A DNA stretch of 12,430 nt from SUG1106 sp964651095. Its GTDB lineage: Bacteria > Bacillota > Clostridia > Peptostreptococcales > Anaerovoracaceae. The DNA is taken from positions 1-12,430 of the forward strand of contig CAZYWO010000054.1 of NCBI GenBank assembly GCA_964651095.1. Direction: 5' to 3'. Below the pieces are notes generated by a model, which searched no databases, had not been told where the DNA came from, and saw only the letters and a list, made by a program, of their open reading frames with translations. The translations under genes were made by a program, and so were the position numbers. Positions within the stretch are counted from its first letter, which is position 1, and the number at the start of each line of letters is the position of its first letter. Shown piece by piece: positions 1 through 7,208 of this stretch.

Positions 1-1
1 T

Positions 2-47
2 AAAAAATGTTGAGACAGGCGATTTATTTTCGCCCACCCCAACATTT
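2..47 (-). terminator. Terminator-like hairpin, repeat copy 1
   Basis: On the minus strand a continuous stem with four G-U pairs is followed by A and then six T (7-2). It has the same architecture as copy 2. Whether it terminates a transcript, or is itself a stable small RNA, cannot be told from sequence. Confidence 0.45.
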
Positions 48-112
48 ATTATAGAACCAAAAAAAGTTGAGACAGTCGATTTATTTTCGCCCACCTCAAC
101 ATTTATTATAGA
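9..112 (-). repeat. Tandem hairpin repeat, two copies, 57-bp period
   Basis: Positions 9-55 and 66-112 match at 45 of 47 bases; they differ at 19/76 (G/T) and 39/96 (C/T). Each copy is an imperfect inverted repeat (arms 9-22/30-43 and 66-79/87-100, 7-base loop TTTATTT). Read on the plus strand, copy 1 has four A-C mismatches. Read on the minus strand these become G-U wobbles, giving an unbroken stem of about 18 pairs (4-22 with 30-47). The minus-strand stem is followed by a run of six or seven T, and a perfect TATAAT precedes each hairpin (53-48 and 110-105). The structured RNA is therefore probably on the minus strand. More copies may lie to the left of the window. The function is unknown; a small RNA unit, tandem terminators or a dispersed intergenic element are all possible. 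Confidence 0.8.
59..104 (-). terminator. Terminator-like hairpin, repeat copy 2
   Basis: On the minus strand the stem starts GTTGAG, closes with CTCAAC and is followed directly by seven T (65-59). One internal mismatch is present (76 against 90). This has the form of an intrinsic terminator for minus-strand transcription, but no minus-strand gene is visible upstream of it. Confidence 0.45.
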
Positions 113-142
113 GTCTTTTTTTTTGTCAAAATGTATTCATGT

Positions 143-163
143 AAACAATCCGGCGGATTGTTT
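143..163. promoter_or_regulatory. Perfect 21-bp inverted repeat, candidate operator
   Basis: Ten-base arms (AAACAATCCG and CGGATTGTTT) are perfectly complementary around a single central G at 153. The site lies 27 bp upstream of the predicted -35 box of the kor operon. As RNA it would form a 9-bp stem with a GGC loop, and seven T follow only after a 10-base gap (174-180), so it is a poor intrinsic terminator. A DNA-binding site for a dimeric regulator is the likelier reading. The regulator is unknown. Confidence 0.5.
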
Positions 164-190
164 GAAAAAAGTGTTTTTTTGTCCAAAATG

Positions 191-218
191 TTGAAAAATC
201 AATAGTATATGGTATTAT
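191..218 (+). promoter_or_regulatory. Predicted vegetative promoter of the kor operon
   Basis: TTGAAA (191-196) and TATTAT (213-218) are separated by 16 bases, a fair match to the housekeeping sigma-factor consensus. The start codon of the first gene is about 50 bases beyond the expected transcription start. The element TTTTTGTCCAAAATG abuts the -35 box. Confidence 0.5.
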
Positions 219-276
219 TGAACACATGGAAAAACTTTAAATTATAAATTTTTTATATTATACGAGGTGAATTAAA

Positions 277-477
277 ATGGAAAATAACAAGAAATTGGTT
301 ATTAATCCAGCGTGGTGCAAAGGCTGCGGAATTTGCGTAGCATTTTGCCCTAAAGATGTTCTAAAAATAGTTCACGAGAAGGTTCAAGCCGTAAATGCAG
401 ATAATTGCATTAAGTGCGGACTATGTGAACTCAGATGTCCTGATTATGCAATTTATATTGAAAAGGAGGGAGAATAA
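277..477 (+). CDS. korD: 2-oxoacid:ferredoxin oxidoreductase, delta (ferredoxin) subunit
   Basis: This 66-residue protein carries two [4Fe-4S] ferredoxin motifs: Cys14, 17, 20 and 24 (CKGCGIC...CP) and Cys44, 47, 50 and 54 (CIKCGLC...CP). That is the usual size and layout of the separate delta subunit of four-subunit 2-oxoacid oxidoreductases, where it carries electrons from the catalytic subunits to external ferredoxin in the cytoplasm. The start is supported by GAGGTGA (264-270), six bases before ATG. It is the first gene of a four-gene operon, and its TAA overlaps the next ATG by one base (TAATG). A free-standing ferredoxin would look similar; the operon context makes the subunit assignment firm. 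Confidence 0.9.
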   Translation: MENNKKLVINPAWCKGCGICVAFCPKDVLKIVHEKVQAVNADNCIKCGLCELRCPDYAIYIEKEGE

Positions 478-1604
478 TGGCTAAGAGATTCCAGTTATTA
501 CAAGGCAATGAAGCTTGTGTAGAAGGAGCTATCGCTGCCGGAATGAAATTTTATGCAGGTTATCCTATAACCCCTTCAACTGAAATTGCTGAAAGAAGTT
601 CGATTAGACTTCCTCAAGTCGGCGGTAAGTTTATTCAGATGGAAGATGAGATCGGAGGCATCGCTGCTGCACTGGGAGCTTCTGTAGCAGGACTTAAATC
701 TATGACTGCCACATCAGGTCCCGGATTTTCACTGAAACAGGAAAATATCGGTTATGCTTGCATAGCGGAAATTCCTATTGTAATAGTAGATGTTCAGCGT
801 TCAGGTCCATCCACAGGACTACCTACATCGCCGTCTCAAGGAGATTATATGCAGGCAAGATGGGGAACTCACGGAGACCATCCTGTAATCGCGCTTTCTC
901 CGTCATCAGTTCAGGAAACTTATAACCTTGCTGTGAGATGTTTCAACTTAGCTGAGGAATTCAGAACCCCTGTTATTTTCCTTATGGATGAAATTGTTGG
1001 TCATATGAGAGAAGGCTGCGAGCTGATTCCTACAGAAGAATTGGAAATTTGCAATAGAGGTGATCATAATATTACAGGTATGGCTTATGCGGTAAGCGAA
1101 GGAAACTATGTACCGGAATTTGCATGTTTCGGCGAAGGCGAACACTATAATGTAACAGGTCTTTTCCATGATGTCGACGGTTTCCCTACAAATGACAATG
1201 ATATTACACGTAAGGCTGAAGAACGTCTTATGCATAAAATAGAGATGAACTTAGATGTTATTGAGGACTGGGAAGAAATCAATACTGATGGCGCCGATGC
1301 AGTAATTCTCTGCTATGGCGGAACCACAAGAGCAGCTAAAGGGGCTATTGAACTGGCAGAAGCAGAGGGATTAAAGGTAGGTTTATTTAGACCTATAACC
1401 GTATGGCCTTTCCCTGATAAAGCAGTTGAAGAACTTTCAAAGAAATGCAAGAGTATAGTAGTTGCAGAACACAATTACGGACAGATGGTATATGAAGTTA
1501 AGAGAGTTGCTAAAAACAATTGTTCTGTAGAGTTTATCGGAAAGGTTGATGGAACTACATTAACTCCAACCGATATTCTTAATAAAGTAAAGGAGGTACT
1601 CTAA
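477..1604 (+). CDS. korA: 2-oxoacid:ferredoxin oxidoreductase, alpha subunit (probably 2-oxoglutarate)
   Basis: The 375-residue alpha subunit shows the family signatures YPITPSTE (29-36), GPGFSLKQENIGYA (81-94) and RSGPSTGLPT (108-117). It contains the pyrimidine-binding half of the thiamine diphosphate site and a C-terminal transketolase-like domain. With the beta subunit it decarboxylates a 2-oxoacid and forms the acyl-CoA, reducing ferredoxin. AGGAGG (464-469) sits seven bases before ATG, and the start overlaps the korD stop. The 2-oxoglutarate assignment is an inference from the adjacent citrate synthase, aconitase and isocitrate dehydrogenase genes. Branched-chain (Vor) and 2-oxoglutarate enzymes share this subunit layout and are hard to separate by eye. 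Confidence 0.88.
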   Translation: MAKRFQLLQGNEACVEGAIAAGMKFYAGYPITPSTEIAERSSIRLPQVGGKFIQMEDEIGGIAAALGASVAGLKSMTATSGPGFSLKQENIGYACIAEIPIVIVDVQRSGPSTGLPTSPSQGDYMQARWGTHGDHPVIALSPSSVQETYNLAVRCFNLAEEFRTPVIFLMDEIVGHMREGCELIPTEELEICNRGDHNITGMAYAVSEGNYVPEFACFGEGEHYNVTGLFHDVDGFPTNDNDITRKAEERLMHKIEMNLDVIEDWEEINTDGADAVILCYGGTTRAAKGAIELAEAEGLKVGLFRPITVWPFPDKAVEELSKKCKSIVVAEHNYGQMVYEVKRVAKNNCSVEFIGKVDGTTLTPTDILNKVKEVL

Positions 1605-1605
1605 A

Positions 1606-2427
1606 ATGCCAAGTGCTTTAATTGAAAAGTCAATGCGTGTCAACAGATTGCCTCACATTTGGTGTCCTGGATGCGGTCACGGAATCTTAATGAGAGATGT
1701 TGCCCAGGCTATCGACAATGTAGGTCTTGACCCTGATAAGGTTGTTATAGTTTCAGGTATCGGATGTTCTTCAAGAGCTCCTGGATATATGAACTACAAT
1801 ACTTTACATACAACTCACGGAAGAGCAATTGCTTTTGCCACAGGCATTAAGCTTGCTAATCCTGAATTATCCGTCATCGTTGTTACAGGAGACGGAGATG
1901 CTACTGCCATTGGCGGTAACCATCTTATTCACGCTTGCAGAAGGAATATCGACCTTACAGTAGTTGTTTTCAACAATAACATTTATGGTATGACGGGTGG
2001 TCAGTATTCACCGACAACACCTCACGGTGAAAAAGGTACCACTGCTCCTTATGGCAACATTGACTATAATTTCGATATTCCTAAGCTGGCGGAATCTGCC
2101 GGCGCAACATTTACAGCTAGAGGAACTGCTTATCATGCTCCTCAGATGATTAAGCTCATTGAAAAAGGCATAAGACATCACGGATTTTCCTTAATCGAAG
2201 GCCTAAGCGTTTGTCCTACATATTATGGACGTAAAAATAAAAAAGGTAATACCGTACAGATGTACAACTGGCAGAAAGATAACTGCATAGATGTTGCTAA
2301 AGCGGCTAAGATGAGCCAAGAAGACTTAGAGGGAAAAATCCTCATCGGAGAAATGTCATGTACTGAAAAACCTGAATACACAGATATGTATATGGACATT
2401 ATCAAAAAGTGCGGAGGTGACAAATAA
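1606..2427 (+). CDS. korB: 2-oxoacid:ferredoxin oxidoreductase, beta subunit
   Basis: The 273-residue beta subunit binds thiamine diphosphate and the catalytic [4Fe-4S] cluster. Visible motifs are CPGCGH (20-25), GIGCS (51-55), GDGDA (95-99) and NNNIYGMTGGQ (123-133). The GDG...NN pair is the classic thiamine diphosphate motif, and Cys20, Cys23 and Cys54 are the expected cluster ligands; the fourth is probably a downstream Cys in SVCPTYYGR. It follows korA by one base, with AGGAGGT (1591-1597) eight bases before ATG. Length is normal for KorB/VorA-type subunits. Confidence 0.88.
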   Translation: MPSALIEKSMRVNRLPHIWCPGCGHGILMRDVAQAIDNVGLDPDKVVIVSGIGCSSRAPGYMNYNTLHTTHGRAIAFATGIKLANPELSVIVVTGDGDATAIGGNHLIHACRRNIDLTVVVFNNNIYGMTGGQYSPTTPHGEKGTTAPYGNIDYNFDIPKLAESAGATFTARGTAYHAPQMIKLIEKGIRHHGFSLIEGLSVCPTYYGRKNKKGNTVQMYNWQKDNCIDVAKAAKMSQEDLEGKILIGEMSCTEKPEYTDMYMDIIKKCGGDK

Positions 2428-2966
2428 TGAAAAAAGCTGAATTAAGATTTACAGGTTCAGGCGGTCAGGGCGTTATCCTTGCGACCATTATTTTAGCCGA
2501 AGCTGCTTATGAGGATAAACTTCAGACTGTTCAGTCCCAATCTTACGGTCCCGAAGCAAGAGGAGGTCTTTGTAAGGCTGAATGTATTATAGATGAAAAG
2601 CCTATTACATACACTAAAGTAGGTCTGCCTACGCTGCTTTTATCACTTACTCAGGCATCTCTTGATAAATATATTGTATCTCTTCAAGAAGACGCAATAA
2701 TAGTGGCGGACTCGGAAATTGCCGTTCCTGAGGAAGTAAAGGCAAAACATAAAGTTGTCAGCATTCCTATTATTCAGTCTGCTGTAGAAGTAATTAAAAA
2801 CCCTATGGCTGCAAATATAATATCTATTGGAGCAGTTAATGAAGTTCTTAAAATTGTTTCACAGCCATCCCTTGAAGCTGCTGTTCTAAACCACATTCCA
2901 AAGGGTACAGAGGAACTTAACATAAAAGCGCTTCACTTGGGAGCAGAGCTTGTAAAAAATCTGTAA
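2427..2966 (+). CDS. korC: 2-oxoacid:ferredoxin oxidoreductase, gamma subunit
   Basis: The 179-residue gamma subunit has the GSGGQGV nucleotide-fold motif (10-16) and QSYGPEARGG (38-47), both diagnostic of the gamma domain of 2-oxoacid oxidoreductases. This domain helps bind CoA and form the subunit interface. Its ATG overlaps the korB stop (TAATG) and GGAGGTGA (2413-2420) precedes it, so the four subunits are translationally coupled. It is the last gene of the operon; a terminator hairpin follows within 50 bases. Confidence 0.88.
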   Translation: MKKAELRFTGSGGQGVILATIILAEAAYEDKLQTVQSQSYGPEARGGLCKAECIIDEKPITYTKVGLPTLLLSLTQASLDKYIVSLQEDAIIVADSEIAVPEEVKAKHKVVSIPIIQSAVEVIKNPMAANIISIGAVNEVLKIVSQPSLEAAVLNHIPKGTEELNIKALHLGAELVKNL

Positions 2967-3014
2967 ATATGTTTTACATGTATAATAAAAATAAATAAAG
3001 CATTTAATTGTACA

Positions 3015-3060
3015 AAACAGTTGGTTTCACTATGGGTGAGCCAACTGTTTGTTGTAATTT
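3015..3060 (+). terminator. Rho-independent terminator of the kor operon
   Basis: A perfect 10-bp stem (3015-3024 AAACAGTTGG with 3041-3050 CCAACTGTTT) is extended by an inner TTCAC/GTGAG stem with one unpaired T, and is followed by the T-rich tail GTTGTAATTT. It lies 48 bases after the korC stop. It separates the kor operon from the citrate synthase promoter, so the two blocks are probably distinct transcription units. Confidence 0.7.
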
Positions 3061-3088
3061 AAAACAGTCTTATAAAAACATTTTTAAA

Positions 3089-3105
3089 ACATTTTTGTAA
3101 AATGT
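3089..3105. promoter_or_regulatory. 17-bp dyad abutting the citrate synthase promoter
   Basis: ACATTTT (3089-3095) and AAAATGT (3099-3105) form a perfect 7-3-7 dyad ending one base before the -35 box. A related element, TTTTTGTCCAAAATG, directly abuts the -35 box of the kor promoter. It could be an AT-rich UP element or an operator, possibly for the GntR protein encoded downstream. Confidence 0.4.
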
Positions 3106-3106
3106 A

Positions 3107-3135
3107 TTGACAAAGCAAAATCCTGCAACTATACT
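3107..3135 (+). promoter_or_regulatory. Strong vegetative promoter of the citrate synthase operon
   Basis: A perfect TTGACA (3107-3112), a 17-base spacer and TATACT (3130-3135) make this a near-consensus housekeeping promoter. Transcription should start near 3142, leaving a leader of about 65 bases. The leader contains a 10-bp direct repeat, TTTGCTATAT, at 3170-3179 and 3200-3209. Confidence 0.8.
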
Positions 3136-3207
3136 TATTACATTAGATAGATATAGCCTGATTTAATATTTTGCTATATACAATAATCAGAAGGACGGAT
3201 TTGCTAT

Positions 3208-4590
3208 ATGCTTGAAATTTCAAAGAAAACTAATTTACTCGAACAGAATATTTATAAATATTCATTGCAGGATGTAGAAGAACCTAACTTGTACAGAGAA
3301 GTATACAACTATGACGAGGTTCCTAAAATTGCATTTAATTACAGAAGGGTTCCCATAAATATGCCGGAAGACATATGGATTACCGACACATCCTTTCGAG
3401 ACGGACAACAGTCGATGGCGCCTTATTCAGTAGATCAAATTGTGAATTTATATAAATTGCTGGCTAGATTAGGCGGTCCTTACGGAATCATAAGACAGTC
3501 AGAATTCTTTATCTACACCAAAAAGGACAGAGAAGCTGTGGAAAAATGTATGGAGTTGGGATATACCTTCCCGGAAATTACTACATGGATACGCGCATCT
3601 AAAGAAGATTTTAAGATGGTAAAGGAGTTGGGAATTAAGGAGACGGGAATTCTGGTATCATGCAGCGATTACCATATATTTAAAAAGATGAATAAAACAC
3701 GCCGTCAGGCAGTAGATTTTTATTTAGCTACAATTCAAGATGCATTTGATGCGGGAGTTGTACCTCGCTGCCACTTAGAGGACATAACAAGAGCTGATTT
3801 CTACGGTTTTGTTGTACCATTTGTAAACGAAATTATGAAGCTTTCAAAGGAAAGCGGCATACCTATTAAAATAAGGGCATGCGATACTATGGGATATGGC
3901 ATACCGTATTCAGGCACTGCGCTGCCGAGAAGCGTTCCGGGAATAATTTACGGGTTGCAGCATTATGCAGGCGTGCCAAGTGAAATGTTGGAATGGCATG
4001 GTCATAATGACTTCTATAAAGCGGTTACTAACGCATCCGCTGCATGGCTTTACGGATGCAGCGCTGTAAACTGTTCACTGCTTGGAATAGGCGAAAGAAC
4101 AGGTAATATTCCGCTGGAAGCTATGGTATTTGAATATGCTGCGCTTAGAGGTTCTCTTGATGGAATGGATCCAACGGTCATAACTGAAATCGGAGAATAT
4201 TTCAAAAATGAGATGGGCTATAATATCCCGCCTATGACACCTTTTGTGGGAGAGAATTTTAATGTAACTAAAGCAGGTATTCATGCTGACGGATTGATGA
4301 AAGATGAAGAAATTTATAATATTTTCAATACTAAAAAAATTCTCAATAAAGCTCCGGGCGTTTCAATAAGCAAGACTTCAGGAGCCGCAGGAATAGCTTA
4401 CTGGATAAATGAACATTACAGATTGGGCGGACAGGATAAAGTAGGCAAAAACGATGATATCGTACTTAAAGTAAAAGAATGGGTGGATGAAATGTACGCC
4501 GATGGCAGAACCACCAGCCTTTCAACTAAAGAGATAGAAAATAAATTAAAGGAATTGCAGGCAGGAAAGGAGTTTTCAAATGTTAGATAA
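3208..4590 (+). CDS. Re-citrate synthase (homocitrate/isopropylmalate synthase-like)
   Basis: This 460-residue protein is a DRE-TIM metallolyase. It shows the signature DTSFRDGQQ (60-68), the metal-binding HGHND (264-268), GIGERTGN (293-300) and the C-terminal AGIHADGLMK (356-365). It resembles the clostridial Re-face-stereospecific citrate synthase described from Clostridium kluyveri, which belongs to the isopropylmalate/homocitrate synthase family and not to the ordinary Si-citrate synthase fold. It would condense acetyl-CoA with oxaloacetate using a divalent cation. It lacks the long C-terminal regulatory domain of LeuA. Aconitase and isocitrate dehydrogenase downstream strongly favour citrate over homocitrate or isopropylmalate as product. 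AAGGA (3191-3195) lies 12 bases before ATG, a rather long spacing. The 3' end overlaps the regulator gene by 11 bases. Confidence 0.85.
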   Translation: MLEISKKTNLLEQNIYKYSLQDVEEPNLYREVYNYDEVPKIAFNYRRVPINMPEDIWITDTSFRDGQQSMAPYSVDQIVNLYKLLARLGGPYGIIRQSEFFIYTKKDREAVEKCMELGYTFPEITTWIRASKEDFKMVKELGIKETGILVSCSDYHIFKKMNKTRRQAVDFYLATIQDAFDAGVVPRCHLEDITRADFYGFVVPFVNEIMKLSKESGIPIKIRACDTMGYGIPYSGTALPRSVPGIIYGLQHYAGVPSEMLEWHGHNDFYKAVTNASAAWLYGCSAVNCSLLGIGERTGNIPLEAMVFEYAALRGSLDGMDPTVITEIGEYFKNEMGYNIPPMTPFVGENFNVTKAGIHADGLMKDEEIYNIFNTKKILNKAPGVSISKTSGAAGIAYWINEHYRLGGQDKVGKNDDIVLKVKEWVDEMYADGRTTSLSTKEIENKLKELQAGKEFSNVR

Positions 4591-5230
4591 TAAGAAGACA
4601 TCATTGACAAACCAGATATTCAATATTATTGAAGAAAATATCTTAAATGGAGTATATCCTAAGGGAAGTATTTTAGATGAGGATAAACTTTCTTTAGAAC
4701 TTATCGTAGGAAAATCTACTATCAGAGAAGTGTTAGTAAAACTTGAAACCGAAAGATTGATTGCCGAAACGACAGCAGGATATGTGGTTCTTGGAGTAAT
4801 GGAAGAAGATATTAAAGATATTTTCTACATAAAGAAAGCCGTAGAAGTAGTTACTGCCGGCTTAGCGGCGGAAAGAATCAGCAAGGAAGGACTCGAAAGA
4901 TTGAGAAAAATAGTGGAAGAACAGGAAAAGCATGTTGAAGACGGCAATGCTGAACAGATCAGAAATATGGATACTAATTTCCACGATATTATATATTCTG
5001 AATGTGGAAGCCCTACTTATGAAATAATCCTTTCTCCTATACATCATAAACTGGCAAGATACAGAAAAGCCTCTTTAGAAAACCACGAAAGAATATTGGC
5101 TTCAGTCAAAGAACACAGAGCTATTTTCAGCGCCATAGAAGCCGGAAATAAAGATGAAGCTGAAAATCTTATGATGATTCACATTGAACACGCCTATGCG
5201 GGAATTTTGAATTCAGGTGAAAGCAAATAA
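4580..5230 (+). CDS. GntR-family regulator with FCD ligand-binding domain
   Basis: The 216-residue protein has an N-terminal winged helix-turn-helix (about 10-72, with GKSTIREVLVKLETERLI as recognition region) and an all-helical FCD domain (about 78-210). Asp131, His135, His179 and His201 fit the metal-binding positions of FCD domains, which sense small organic acids in several characterised members. The ligand here is unknown; citrate, isocitrate or 2-oxoglutarate are reasonable guesses from context. It starts inside the 3' end of the citrate synthase gene, with AAAGGAG (4566-4572) seven bases upstream, so it is translationally coupled. Its position between the first and second enzymes of the pathway suggests that it controls this operon, and perhaps the kor operon. 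Confidence 0.88.
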   Translation: MLDNKKTSLTNQIFNIIEENILNGVYPKGSILDEDKLSLELIVGKSTIREVLVKLETERLIAETTAGYVVLGVMEEDIKDIFYIKKAVEVVTAGLAAERISKEGLERLRKIVEEQEKHVEDGNAEQIRNMDTNFHDIIYSECGSPTYEIILSPIHHKLARYRKASLENHERILASVKEHRAIFSAIEAGNKDEAENLMMIHIEHAYAGILNSGESK

Positions 5231-5275
5231 TTAAAAATAAATAAAATACAAAAGGATATAAAGGATAACGACAAT

Positions 5276-7207
5276 ATGGGATTAACTATTGCACAGAAAA
5301 TAATAAAGGAACACTTAATAAGCGGAGAGATGGTTTACGGTCATGAAATCGCTCTTCGCATTGATCAAACTTTAACTCAAGACGCGACGGGAACCATGGC
5401 ATATCTTGAATTTGAAACTATGGGTATACCTAGAGTAAAGACGGAACTATCTGTCGCCTATATAGATCACAATACACTACAGTCCGGATTTGAAAATGCC
5501 GATGACCACAGATTTATTCAATCCATGGCAGGGAAATACGGTTTATTTTTTTCCAGACCGGGAAATGGAATCTGCCACCAAGTTCACCTTGAACGTTTCG
5601 GCAAGCCGGGTAAGACTTTGATAGGTTCTGACAGCCATACGCCTACTTGCGGCGGCATAGGTATGCTTGCTATGGGAGCGGGCGGACTTGACGTTGCCGT
5701 AGCCATGGGAGGCGGCGCATATTACATTACTATGCCAAAATTGTATAAAGTAAACTTAACCGGCAGACTTAACCGGTTTGTGACAGCTAAGGATATAAGT
5801 TTGGAAATTCTCAGAATCTTATCTGTTAAAGGGGGAGTAGGCGCAATAATAGAATGGGGCGGCGAAGGGATAAATAATTTGTCTGTTCCTGAAAGGGCGA
5901 CTATTACCAACATGGGAGCTGAACTGGGCGCTACTACGTCAATTTTTCCTTCTGATGATGTGACAAAGGCATTTCTCACTGCTCAAGGCAGGGAAGAGGA
6001 TTTTATTGAACTGAAAAGTGATAAAGATGCAGTTTACGATAAAGTAATCGACATCAATCTTTCCATGCTTAAACCTATGATCGCATGTCCCCATAGTCCT
6101 GACAACGTGGTTACAGTGGAAAGTCTTAAGGGGACTAAAGTAGATCAGGTATGTATAGGTTCATGTACTAATTCTTCGTTATTCGACATGCTCAAAGTCG
6201 CCGCGTTATTAAAAGGGAAAACTGTAAATCCAAACGTAAGTCTGTCCATATCTCCAGGCTCAAGGCAGGTGCTTTCAATGCTTGCCGATTGCGGCGCTCT
6301 GTCGGATATTTTGTCTTCAGGAGCAAGAATTCTTGAATGTGCCTGCGGTCCGTGCATCGGAATGGGCTTTTCTCCAAATTCAGGAGGAGTATCGCTTAGA
6401 ACATTTAATAGAAATTTTGAAGGACGTTCAGGAACTGCTGACGGAAAAGTCTATCTGGTTTCACCGGAAACTGCCGTATGCGCCGCCATTGAAGGTGAAA
6501 TTACAGATCCGGCAACACTGGGGACAATGCCTGAGATTGTTATGCCGGAGACATTCAAGATTGATGACAGCGGAATAATTCCTCCGGCTTCTCCCTTAGA
6601 AGCGTCTAAACTTGAAATATTAAGAGGTCCTAACATAAAACCTTTCCCTGAAAGCAAACCTCAGCAAGATACATTAAAAGCCGAACTTGTTTTAAAGGTG
6701 GGAGATAATATTACCACGGATCATATTATGCCGGCAGGGGCAAAGATTTTGCCTTACCGTTCCAATATTCCGTACTTATCCGATTTTTGCTTTAGCGTGT
6801 GTGATAAAACGTTCCCTGAAAGAGCAAAGGCGGCAGGCGAGAGTTTTATTCTGGGAGGAAATAATTACGGTCAAGGTTCGTCGAGAGAACACGCCGCTTT
6901 GGTTCCTTTATACCTTGGAGTGCGCGCTGTAATTGCGAAGAGTTTCGCCAGAATTCATGCAGCTAATCTGATAAATGCCGGAATAATGCCCCTTACTTTG
7001 GAAAATCCGGAAGATTACGATAAACTGAATCAAGGTGATATGCTTAAGATTTCGAATATTTATGAGGGCATGAATGTAGGAAAATTAATTTTAACTGACG
7101 AAACTTCTAAAGTAAATATCAATTTAACTTGCAGTTTTACTCAGCGTCAAAAGGAGATTTTAAAGGCGGGCGGACTGCTTAAATACGTAGGACAGGGAAA
7201 TAATTAA
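5276..7207 (+). CDS. Aconitate hydratase
   Basis: The 643-residue aconitase interconverts citrate and isocitrate through cis-aconitate. The three [4Fe-4S] ligands are visible: Cys297 in IGSCTNSS, and Cys357 and Cys360 in CACGPC. Other family motifs are GSDSHTPTCGG (117-127), GDNITTDHIMPAG (476-488) and, in the C-terminal swivel domain, SSREHAALVP (535-544) and KSFARIHAANL (555-565). The length fits the short mitochondrial-like or clostridial type, not the roughly 890-residue AcnA type. LeuC-type isopropylmalate isomerase is excluded because the swivel domain is fused and the protein is too long. It follows the regulator by 45 bases with no terminator; two AAAGGA-type sites occur, the nearer one (5260-5265) ten bases before ATG. 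Confidence 0.93.
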   Translation: MGLTIAQKIIKEHLISGEMVYGHEIALRIDQTLTQDATGTMAYLEFETMGIPRVKTELSVAYIDHNTLQSGFENADDHRFIQSMAGKYGLFFSRPGNGICHQVHLERFGKPGKTLIGSDSHTPTCGGIGMLAMGAGGLDVAVAMGGGAYYITMPKLYKVNLTGRLNRFVTAKDISLEILRILSVKGGVGAIIEWGGEGINNLSVPERATITNMGAELGATTSIFPSDDVTKAFLTAQGREEDFIELKSDKDAVYDKVIDINLSMLKPMIACPHSPDNVVTVESLKGTKVDQVCIGSCTNSSLFDMLKVAALLKGKTVNPNVSLSISPGSRQVLSMLADCGALSDILSSGARILECACGPCIGMGFSPNSGGVSLRTFNRNFEGRSGTADGKVYLVSPETAVCAAIEGEITDPATLGTMPEIVMPETFKIDDSGIIPPASPLEASKLEILRGPNIKPFPESKPQQDTLKAELVLKVGDNITTDHIMPAGAKILPYRSNIPYLSDFCFSVCDKTFPERAKAAGESFILGGNNYGQGSSREHAALVPLYLGVRAVIAKSFARIHAANLINAGIMPLTLENPEDYDKLNQGDMLKISNIYEGMNVGKLILTDETSKVNINLTCSFTQRQKEILKAGGLLKYVGQGNN

Positions 7208-7208
7208 A

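Noticed and set aside
9..112. CRISPR-like repeat pair
   Set aside because: Only two units, the repeat is about 47 bp with a non-repeated gap of about 10 bp, and each unit is a long hairpin; no spacers of normal size and no cas genes.
105..129. Minus-strand promoter TTGACA...TATAAT in repeat copy 2
   Set aside because: Both boxes are perfect but only 13 bases apart, well below the usual 16-18; kept as part of the repeat finding and not as a separate promoter.
3008..3015. TTGTACAA palindrome as a GntR operator
   Set aside because: Eight bases are too few in AT-rich DNA, and it lies at the kor terminator about 90 bases upstream of the citrate synthase promoter with no second copy.
3142..3207. 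Riboswitch in the citrate synthase leader
   Set aside because: The leader is only about 65 bases and shows no multi-stem fold or terminator hairpin; only a short direct repeat is visible.
6282..6578. 98-residue plus-strand open frame inside the aconitase gene
   Set aside because: It overlaps the catalytic core of aconitase, including the CACGPC motif, in another frame, and shows no family signature.
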